From contig NZ_CP079946.1 of the NCBI RefSeq assembly GCF_019968905.1, positions 2,108,001 to 2,172,000 of the forward strand: a stretch of DNA of 64,000 bases, given 5' to 3'. The position numbers and the translations under genes were made by a program. Shown here one piece after another: positions 57,646 through 64,000 of this stretch. How positions within the stretch are numbered: the first letter of the stretch is position 1; each line of letters begins with the position of its first letter. Source of the DNA: Corallococcus sp. EGB. Its GTDB lineage: Bacteria; Myxococcota; Myxococcia; Myxococcales; Myxococcaceae. The notes under the pieces are model-generated. The model saw only the letters and a list, made by a program, of their open reading frames with translations. It ran no database searches and was not told the DNA's origin.

Positions 57646-60222
57646 TCACGCGTCCCAGTAGTAGCTCCACTTGAGCATCACCGCGTCGTTGGCCGGACCT
57701 GCCAGCAGCCGTCGGGGCCGCAGCGTCGCGAAGGGCCGCTCGTCCTCGGGTGTCGGCAGTCCCGCCTGTGCGCGTGAGTAGACGAAGAAGAGCGTGGAGC
57801 CCAGCCGGTACTCCCAGCGCAGCACCAGGTTCACATTGAGCGCCGTCGAGTAGAAGCTGCTGCTGTCCGTGTGCTCGATGGGCACGAGCGACGACAGTCG
57901 CACCCGCGTCCGCTGTGCGTCGGACGTGGCCGTGAAGAAGGGCCCATACAGGCCATACGCGGTGAAGAGCTGCGCATACCCCTGCGCGGTGAAGCGGGGT
58001 GACACCACCCACTCCTGCCGCAGCGTGAGCGTCAGGTAGCGGGCGTCCAGCGAGCCCAGGAGGAAGCGGCCGTCGTCCAGCGTCTCCACGAAGCGCGGCC
58101 CGTGGTCCGTCTTGTCGGCGCCCAGCTTCAACTGGGTCTCCAGCGACGGGTGGGGGCGGACCGACACGCTGACCTCGTAGCCCCAGCCCCACGCGGCCGG
58201 GCTCGGCCCGCCCTGGCTGCGATGGCCCACCGCGCCGTACGCTTCCACCGACACGAGGCGGTTGCGGTTCGTCTCGACGAAGGCGCTGAAGAAGCCGCGA
58301 GTCGGTCGCTGCAGCGGAACGCCCGTCCCCACCATCTCCCGCACGTCATAGTCATTCAGGTCCGCGCCGGTCTCCACGCCCACCGTGTCGAAGGTGGGCA
58401 GCGTCGCGTTGGCGTTGAGGTTGAGCCAGGTGACCCGGTGCACGTGCCGCTCATCCGCCGACCACCGCGCGCCCACATGGGCGTTGGCGAAGAACGCCTT
58501 GAAGGGCCCCAGCCCATTGGGCCTCGCGAAGCGCAGCGTCGCCCGGGGGGCCACCTCGTTTTGCGAGCGCTGGAACCCCGCGGCGAACAACGACAGCTTG
58601 GGCGTGGCCACGTCCAGGCCGAACTCCGGACGAAGGCCCTCGCCGCCGAAGCGCCCCGCGCGCACGTAGCCGCCCACGCCCGAGTCGCCCTGCGCCAACC
58701 GCGTGCCGTCCGCCAGCACCCGCTCTGGTGGGCCGCCCTCCGTGCGTGAGGCCACCAGCATCCCGTACACGCCCCACGTGCTGTCCGCCGTCTTCAGGTC
58801 GAAGTCGAGCGCGCCGGCCAGTCCCCCCCGGGCCCGGCACGCGGCCTTCTGCTGGGCGCCTTCCTCCTGCGCGTCCTCCAGGGTGCAGGTGCCCGACAGC
58901 GGGTTGGTCATCGTCACCGCGCCCCCCACACGCGAGCCTTCGCCCACCTTTCCTCGCGCCACCGCCACGAGGTAGTGCGTCGTCGCGGAGGGGGTGTCCG
59001 GAAGCTGCACGCCCGGGCCCACATGCATGGGCCGCCGCCAGTCCAGGTGCAGTGCCCGGTCCGGTTGCTCCTCATCGCGCGCCTGCCAGGGGCCGGTGAC
59101 GAGCGCATCCAGGACGCCCACCTGCACGCCGCCCACCGCGCCCGTCACCTTCGCCGCGCCCAGGATGGGGGTGTCCAGGCCGATGCGCCGCGAGTAGAAC
59201 AGCGCCAGGGGCGCGTCACCCACGTTCATGCCCACGGGCTGGAACAGCTCCATACCCTGGGTGAAGAAGGGCCGGCGCTCCGGGTAGTACGCCTCGAAGG
59301 TGCTGAGGTTGAGCAGCATCTCGTCCGACTCCACCTCACCGAAGTCGGGGTTGAAGGTGGCCGCCAGGGCCAGGCTGCTGCTCAGCGTCGCGCGTACGTC
59401 CAGCCCCACGTCCAGCGACGGACTCAAAAGCCGTGGCGAGGGACGCGCTCCGCTGGAGTACTGCGGATGCACCAGCCCGCGCCCCGCGAGGTACGGCATC
59501 AGCTCCCAGCGGCCGCGGGGACGCACGTCCTCGAGTCCCGTCAGGTGACCCAGCCGCGACACATTGGTGTTGTGCGTGCGCGGGTTCTCCACTGACTCCA
59601 GCTCCTCGTTCTTGCGCGCGATGTCCCGCCGCACCGAGAAACCCCACGTCTGCACGGGGGCCTCCGGGAAGCGCAGCAGCGACAGGGGGATGGCGTACTC
59701 GGCCACCCAGCCGTCCTCCACGCTGCCCGCGACGCCGTTCCAGATGCCGCTCCAGTCCGGCGTGTAGTAGCGGTCGTCGTAGAACAGCCCGTCGCTCTGC
59801 ACGCCTCCCGCGGTGAGGGAGAAGGAGTACGCCGTGCGGTGGTCATGCGCGGAGTCGATGAGCACCTGCACCGCGTCCGAGAACGGCGCGCTGTCGCGCC
59901 GCCCCAGCCGCCGGTCGATGAGCGCCGGCTGCGAGTCGCGCGCCACCACGCCAACATAGAGGGTGTCCTCGTCGTAGAGGATGCGCAGCTCCGTCTTCTC
60001 CGACGGCACGCGTCCCGCTTGGGGGTAGCGCTCCACGAAGGCGTCGAACACCGGCGCGTTCGCCCACGCCGCTTCGTCCAGCTTTCCATCCACCTGGATG
60101 GGCCCCATGGCCCTGACCGCGCGGAGGACCTGCTCCCCCTCCGGCCCCGCCACCGCCGCGCCCGCCGCGAGACTCCACAGCGACAACCCCAGGGCGACGG
60201 TCCCTTTGACGCCGAATGACAT
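57646..60222 (-). CDS. DUF5916 protein with CBM9-like domain (outer-membrane beta-barrel)
   Basis: The 858-residue product has a Sec signal peptide. A CBM9-like domain at about residues 35-210 (IQVDGKLDEAAWANAPVFDA, LYVGVVARDSQPALIDRRLG) is followed by a DUF5916 region (AATFNPDFGEVESDEMLLNL, YYPERRPFFTQGMELF) rich in beta strands. It resembles an outer-membrane barrel and ends MLKWSYYWDA with a terminal aromatic residue region. The family is common in myxobacteria and Bacteroidetes but is functionally uncharacterised. GGAGGG before the ATG fixes the start. Confidence 0.92.
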   Translation of the reverse strand: MSFGVKGTVALGLSLWSLAAGAAVAGPEGEQVLRAVRAMGPIQVDGKLDEAAWANAPVFDAFVERYPQAGRVPSEKTELRILYDEDTLYVGVVARDSQPALIDRRLGRRDSAPFSDAVQVLIDSAHDHRTAYSFSLTAGGVQSDGLFYDDRYYTPDWSGIWNGVAGSVEDGWVAEYAIPLSLLRFPEAPVQTWGFSVRRDIARKNEELESVENPRTHNTNVSRLGHLTGLEDVRPRGRWELMPYLAGRGLVHPQYSSGARPSPRLLSPSLDVGLDVRATLSSSLALAATFNPDFGEVESDEMLLNLSTFEAYYPERRPFFTQGMELFQPVGMNVGDAPLALFYSRRIGLDTPILGAAKVTGAVGGVQVGVLDALVTGPWQARDEEQPDRALHLDWRRPMHVGPGVQLPDTPSATTHYLVAVARGKVGEGSRVGGAVTMTNPLSGTCTLEDAQEEGAQQKAACRARGGLAGALDFDLKTADSTWGVYGMLVASRTEGGPPERVLADGTRLAQGDSGVGGYVRAGRFGGEGLRPEFGLDVATPKLSLFAAGFQRSQNEVAPRATLRFARPNGLGPFKAFFANAHVGARWSADERHVHRVTWLNLNANATLPTFDTVGVETGADLNDYDVREMVGTGVPLQRPTRGFFSAFVETNRNRLVSVEAYGAVGHRSQGGPSPAAWGWGYEVSVSVRPHPSLETQLKLGADKTDHGPRFVETLDDGRFLLGSLDARYLTLTLRQEWVVSPRFTAQGYAQLFTAYGLYGPFFTATSDAQRTRVRLSSLVPIEHTDSSSFYSTALNVNLVLRWEYRLGSTLFFVYSRAQAGLPTPEDERPFATLRPRRLLAGPANDAVMLKWSYYWDA

Positions 60223-60648
60223 GACATCCCTCCGGCGCCTCGCGCAGCGAGGACACCGGGCTCCCTCGAAAAGAACGTGCGTGGAAGGATGGATTTCCCG
60301 GATGGCCCTGAATCGCTACAGGCCACCCGTTCCGTCATCCTTGCGGTGTCACATGGAACGCATGAGCTTCTCTTTGATTTCATGGACGCGCAGGGGGACA
60401 CGCCCATCCGGGGGGATTCCACCGTCTCCCGCATCGCGCTGCTGTTTCACGACGAGCGGGTTGACCCGTTGTGACATCGAGGTGCACCCAGCGCCGCTGG
60501 TCCTTGCGGGGATGACTGTCCCTTTGCGCTGATACCAGCACCTCGCACGCGGCCGCCGAGTGAGTGTGTGCTGATCCACTCACTGGATGAGGGGAGCCTT
60601 CAGAGGGAACCGGGCTCCCCCAAACAGTGACCCGCATTGGAGAGGACA
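60223..60648. other. non-coding stretch upstream of the DUF5916 gene
   Basis: No recognised gene. A plus-strand frame ending at 60474 reads TRSVILAVSHGTHELLFDFM and DAQGDTPIRGDSTVSRIALL and looks partly natural, but I cannot identify it and it lacks a proper start. An inverted repeat, GGGGAGCC (60591-60598) and GGCTCCCC (60613-60620), forms a possible hairpin just before the small frame at 60649. Confidence 0.35.
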
Positions 60649-60900
60649 ATGACTACACAAATGAAAGACTCGGTTCTCTTCAGCGCAGCCGAGCCCTCCA
60701 GGGAATGCACCGCGCCCGTCCTCTTCGGGAAGACACCATCCTGCTCGGAGCAGTTCCACTGCCAAGGGCGCCCTGGTCCAGGCCACGGACCGCTCCATGG
60801 AGACGGCCCAACGTCGAAAGAATCAAGGCAGGCCTCCTTCCACCTGTCACCAGGAGCTGAATGGAAACCTGCCCGGTGTGTCAGTCGGCGCCATCGATGA
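60649..60900 (+). CDS. possible small Cys-containing protein
   Basis: An ATG with GGAGAGGACA upstream opens an 83-residue frame starting MTTQMKDSVLFSAAEPSREC and containing four cysteines in its first half. The second half becomes Pro/Arg-rich and may be out of frame; a neighbouring frame reads more naturally (ALVQATDRSMETAQRRKNQG). It could be a small peptide gene with a frameshift, or chance. It overlaps the convergent TetR gene by 20 bases. Confidence 0.25.
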   Translation: MTTQMKDSVLFSAAEPSRECTAPVLFGKTPSCSEQFHCQGRPGPGHGPLHGDGPTSKESRQASFHLSPGAEWKPARCVSRRHR

Positions 60901-61267
60901 GTCTCTGCAGGATGGCAGCGACCTCTCCTACGAGCTCAGGGGCAGGGCGCCCCGAGAGCGGCTTCAGCGGCAGCTTGAACCGATAGAACCAGAGCCCCGT
61001 CACCACCGAGAGGAACATCGCGGCGCGCTGCTCCGCATCCCTCCCGCCAATGAGCGCGGCCATGGCCTCACCGAGCTTGCCTCGCTCCGTCGTGTCGAGC
61101 GTCTCCCTGAGGTCGAAAGCCTCGGCGACGGCCTCCTCGAAGAGGTTCTCCTTGGACCCGAAGTAACGCACCACCAGCGCGGCCGTTATCCCGGCCTCCG
61201 CCGCGATGTCGCGGATGCTGGCCTTCGCGCACCCGACCTTGGAGAACGCCACCTTCGCGGCCTCCAT
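60881..61267 (-). CDS. TetR-family transcriptional regulator, uncertain N-terminus
   Basis: The 128-residue frame starts MEAAKVAFSKVGCAKASIRD and has the TetR helix-turn-helix (IAAEAGITAALVVRYFGSKE, NLF), with a C-terminal domain of only about 80 residues. TetR proteins normally have ten or more residues before this helix. They are present in frame (RRERTRARL) but no start codon precedes them before a stop. A neighbouring frame offers ATG starts, so a frameshift near 61290 is possible. It is divergent from a small membrane-protein gene, its probable target. Confidence 0.7.
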   Translation of the reverse strand: MEAAKVAFSKVGCAKASIRDIAAEAGITAALVVRYFGSKENLFEEAVAEAFDLRETLDTTERGKLGEAMAALIGGRDAEQRAAMFLSVVTGLWFYRFKLPLKPLSGRPAPELVGEVAAILQRLIDGAD

Positions 61268-61303
61268 GAGCCGCGCGCGGGTGCGCTCCCTTCGAGGGAT
61301 GCC

Positions 61304-61723
61304 ATGGGTGCTTCGCGATCGGTCTCGAAGTGGGTCATCTCAGGCCTGGGTGCATTCGCGCTCGCGATGGGCGTGTTCGGGCTGCTCGACCCCGAACGGC
61401 AGGCGCGCATGATGGGCTTCTTCGCGGTCGCCGCGAGGTCGCCCGATGACCACACCGCCACGCTCCTCGTGATGACCTCGCTCGCCACCAGCAACACGGC
61501 CGTCCTCTGCCTGATGGGCGCCGCGAAGCGGGGGTCCGGCTTCTCTTTCTGGGCCGTGGCGGCGCGGACCCTCATGGGGGCAGGGCTCGCGACGCTGGCG
61601 CTCACGGGCAAGGGCCCCGGGGCCTTCTTCGGCGCCGCGATCTGGGAGTGGCTGGGCGCGGCCATCATTGGCGGCTCGAGCCTGTGGGATCGCAGAGGGG
61701 CGAAGACGAAGCCTGCCGCGTGA
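61304..61723 (+). CDS. small integral membrane protein (four predicted helices)
   Basis: The 139-residue protein has hydrophobic segments at about residues 8-26 (VISGLGAFALAMGVFGLLD), 50-70 (LLVMTSLATSNTAVLCLMGA), 75-95 (SFWAVAARTLMGAGLATLAL) and 100-120 (GAFFGAAIWEWLGAAIIGGS). I cannot name the family; it resembles small DUF4345-like or quinone-associated membrane proteins. GAGGGATGCC before the ATG supports the start. It is divergent from the TetR gene, whose true N-terminus probably overlaps this start. Confidence 0.7.
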   Translation: MGASRSVSKWVISGLGAFALAMGVFGLLDPERQARMMGFFAVAARSPDDHTATLLVMTSLATSNTAVLCLMGAAKRGSGFSFWAVAARTLMGAGLATLALTGKGPGAFFGAAIWEWLGAAIIGGSSLWDRRGAKTKPAA

Positions 61724-61844
61724 CGCCCGCCGGGCTCTCCGTGTCCGAGCGGCAGCCGCGCGGCTCCAGCTCCGCGAAGGTCAGAATCATCGCCGCTGCC
61801 GAAGCGGCCCCACCCAGGTCCGTGGTTCTGTGGATCCTCTGTGG

Positions 61845-62055
61845 TTCCGTCGAACGGCTCTCGGCCCATCCGCAGCTCGCGCTGCTCCTTGCGCGGCCGG
61901 GAGAGCTCTTCGCGCTCCGCCGTCGTCAAAATACGGGGCTTGCCCTCGCCCCGGTCCGTCTTCGTCTGCCCCATCCACAGCCGTAGCGCTGACTCCGTCA
62001 GGTCCAAGTCTCGGGCAACCCAAGGGCTCATTCGGCTTCTCCTCTTTCGTGGACA
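61845..62055 (-). mobile_element. fragment of an IS3-family OrfA transposase
   Basis: The minus strand reads PWVARDLDLTESALRLWMGQ, TKTDRGEGKP and LTTAEREELSRPRKEQRELR, the helix-turn-helix and leucine-zipper part of IS3 OrfA. Its first codons (MSTKEEKPNE) are in another frame, and the C-terminus stops in unrelated sequence. No OrfB or terminal repeats are visible. Confidence 0.65.
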
Positions 62056-62421
62056 TCCTGGACTCCCTCCATCGCGTCTCGGGGGGCTGCGGAACCGGGC
62101 TACTCCCACGGCTCGACTGCGTCGAGGACATGGGCGGACTGGATGCGGCGCTATCGCTTGCCCACGTACGAACGGCTGCTCGGAGAGAACTTCAGCGCGG
62201 CGCGGCCCCGGGATGCCGTGTCCCATGGATGGCGCGCAGCCGTGCCCTGTCGATCCCTGAACCGGGCCTTGATGCAAGTCCATCAGCATTGACGCTGCTC
62301 GTCCGGTCCGCCACCCTGCGTCGGCTTCAAATCCTCTCCTGGGTGGGCTGGCCAACCCGATTCGGAGTGCTTCGGGTTGGAGGGCCTGGCCGAGAGAGGT
62401 CCCTCGTGACCTGGAGCATTC
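62056..62421. other. intergenic debris before the kelch gene
   Basis: No complete gene. A plus frame near 62128-62226 reads WADWMRRYRLPTYERLLGEN and FSAARPRDAVSHGW, which looks like a coding relic that I cannot identify. The last 60 bases lead into the kelch-gene ribosome-binding site (GGAG). Confidence 0.35.
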
Positions 62422-64000
62422 ATGACCACCGCTCGCATCCTGGGCCTTGGCTTTCTTTCCGCATTGCTGAGCCAAGGCTGTATGGAATCCCCCACTGTTC
62501 ATTCTCCCGACCTCTCCGCGTCCCCAAAGAAAGACATCTCCGCCGCCTCGTTGGACGCGGACCTCGCCATCCTCACGACAGGGCTCACCCAGGCCACGGA
62601 AGGCGTGACGTACCGCCGTGCTCCCGGTGTCGCGGAGGCAATCCTCGCGGCGGGTGGCACCGCGCCGCTCCAGGTGAGCGCCACCGGACTCCCGTCTGGT
62701 CTCACGATCGACGAGGACACCGGCATCCTCTCGGGGATCCCCGCGCCCGGCATGGCGGGAAGCCACGCAGTGGACGTCGTCGTCACGGACGCGAACGGGC
62801 AGACAGCCCAGGCCACGTTGTCGCTGGAGGTGGTGGCTCCGCGGGCGCTCGGCTCCAGCGGCACGGTGGGCGTGGAGCCGGAGGGCAGCCCCATCACGGA
62901 TGCGCTGACCGTCTTCGTGATTGGAGAGGATGGGCGCGCGCGCGCGGGCGTGGGGGTCCGGGTGCGAAAGAATGGCATGGAGTATGTGCCCGCGCGTGAA
63001 GCGCTCACGGACGCAGAGGGGCGCGCCTACTTCACCGGCCTGGGGCTGGATGGCGTATCGGATACCGTGGACGTGACCGCCAACGGCACGGGACTCTCCA
63101 ACGCCACGATGGCGCGGGTGAATGCCTCGCTGGTGACGCTGCTCGTCCCCGGCTACCCGGTGCCCCTGCCGCGCGGCAGCGCGAGCGCCACCTGGGATGC
63201 CCAGGCGGGAGGCTTCATCATGACAGGCGGACGGGGCTCGGGTGCAAACCAGCCCACGGGGTGTCTCAACGACACGGTGGCGCTCACCTCTGTCGCCAGC
63301 GGGACCTGGGAGGAGTGGGGCGTCCCGGGGCTCTCGGCGCCCGCGGCGCCTCCGGCGCGGGTTGGTGGTGCCTTCCAGTATCGCGGGAGTGGCATCAGCG
63401 TGCTCTTCGGGGGAGAGAGCTGCACGGGGTCGAAGCTGTCGGACACGTGGCAGTTCAACTCGGCCACTCGGACCTGGCAGCAAGTGGGGGCGCCGGGGCC
63501 CTCCGTGCGTTCGGGCGCGGCGGTGACGGCCTCCCCGGTCTCGGGCAGCATCTTGCTGTTCGGGGGGACCTCCGGGACGAGCTCGCAGGGAGGCCAGATC
63601 GTCAACAACGAGCTTTGGACCTATGCCCAGGGGTGGGGCAAGTTGTCTCCCACCGGCACGTTGCCAACCGCTCGCGCCTTCGCCGCCGCCGCGCTCGACA
63701 CGAGCTCCGGGCTCATGTGGATCTGCGGCGGTGCGAACAGCGCGCCCAGCGGCGCCGACCTGGCGACGTGCTCCACGTACAACCGCTCCACCAATGCCTG
63801 GGCGAGCGCGCCCTCGCTGCCGGCGGTCCGTCGCGGTGGATTGATGGCTTATCGGCCCGGTGCGGGGATGTACCTCTTCGGAGGAACGACGAACGGTGCC
63901 GCTCGCAATGATCTGCTCCGGTTCAGCGCGGGAGCGTGGACAACGGTCACCGCGCAGGGCGCGGCGGGGAGTCCTCCAAGCAGTGGTGGAGTGAAGCTCG
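62422..64000 (+). CDS. kelch-repeat lipoprotein with Ig-like domain, N-terminal part (cut by window edge)
   Basis: The frame is open for 526 codons to the right edge. It has GGAG nine bases before the ATG and a lipobox (LLSQGC). A putative Ig/cadherin-like domain follows (about 60-135: LQVSATGLPSGLTIDEDTGI, LSGIPAPG), then a carboxypeptidase-regulatory-like beta domain (about 140-225). From about 245 there are kelch blades (FIMTGGRGSG, VLFGGESCTGSKLSDTWQFN, LLFGGTSGTS, WICGGANSAP, YLFGGTTNGA). Kelch propellers mediate protein or sugar binding on the cell surface. The C-terminus is outside the window. Confidence 0.88.
   Translation, partial: MTTARILGLGFLSALLSQGCMESPTVHSPDLSASPKKDISAASLDADLAILTTGLTQATEGVTYRRAPGVAEAILAAGGTAPLQVSATGLPSGLTIDEDTGILSGIPAPGMAGSHAVDVVVTDANGQTAQATLSLEVVAPRALGSSGTVGVEPEGSPITDALTVFVIGEDGRARAGVGVRVRKNGMEYVPAREALTDAEGRAYFTGLGLDGVSDTVDVTANGTGLSNATMARVNASLVTLLVPGYPVPLPRGSASATWDAQAGGFIMTGGRGSGANQPTGCLNDTVALTSVASGTWEEWGVPGLSAPAAPPARVGGAFQYRGSGISVLFGGESCTGSKLSDTWQFNSATRTWQQVGAPGPSVRSGAAVTASPVSGSILLFGGTSGTSSQGGQIVNNELWTYAQGWGKLSPTGTLPTARAFAAAALDTSSGLMWICGGANSAPSGADLATCSTYNRSTNAWASAPSLPAVRRGGLMAYRPGAGMYLFGGTTNGAARNDLLRFSAGAWTTVTAQGAAGSPPSSGGVKL

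Noticed and set aside
1..64000. CRISPR arrays, tRNA and rRNA genes, phage or plasmid origin
   Set aside because: I saw no regularly spaced repeats, cloverleaf-forming or rRNA-like sequence, and no integrase or replication initiator gene. A covariance-model search would be needed to exclude small RNAs.

Overview
The window is GC-rich chromosomal DNA that looks myxobacterial (order Myxococcales, most like the Myxococcus/Corallococcus/Archangium group). The signs are many lipoproteins, an AgmX/PglI-type C-terminal domain, a MYXO-CTERM-like tail on a phosphatase, a DUF5916 outer-membrane protein, a putative sigma-54 promoter and several regulator-enzyme pairs. Both window edges cut genes: a PQQ-dependent sugar dehydrogenase-like lipoprotein (left, minus strand) and a kelch-repeat lipoprotein (right, plus strand). 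I saw no rRNA, tRNA or CRISPR.

0-10.3 kb: an ECF sigma factor with a SnoaL-like tail is coupled to a lipoprotein hydrolase. A GFA-fold enzyme follows, then an ECF41-type sigma factor coupled to its usual carboxymuconolactone-decarboxylase partner behind an ECF41-like promoter. After these come a methyltransferase, a TMEM175-like channel, a divergent aldo/keto reductase-LysR pair, and a DUF6058-like gene overlapping a winged-helix regulator. 10.3-30 kb: large lipoproteins, a divergent TetR-FAD monooxygenase pair, a beta-lactamase-fold lipoprotein, an RstAB-like two-component system, a chromosomal Cfr-like radical-SAM rRNA methyltransferase, NIPSNAP, RICIN and beta-propeller-like lipoproteins, a coupled RHH-VOC-methyltransferase operon behind a perfect 24-bp palindrome, an AraC-hydrolase pair, and a diiron enzyme behind a sigma-54-like promoter.

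30-46 kb is mosaic. Intact genes (metzincin-like lipoprotein, FAD monooxygenase, AgmX-domain protein, a SYLF/membrane-protein cluster, SnoaL-SDR-HxlR genes) lie among fragments of a sensor kinase, kelch, AraC, DHFR, LysR, HSL-type hydrolase and IS5 transposase genes. 46-64 kb: a purple acid phosphatase, a two-component system divergent from an RND metal-type efflux operon, a WD40 protein, a DUF5916 protein, a TetR regulator with a small membrane protein, IS3 debris and the kelch lipoprotein.

The observations most worth following are the Cfr-like gene with its structured leader, the palindrome-controlled RHH operon, the SYLF cluster, and the recombination scars, which include a 23-bp repeat shared by two damaged loci.
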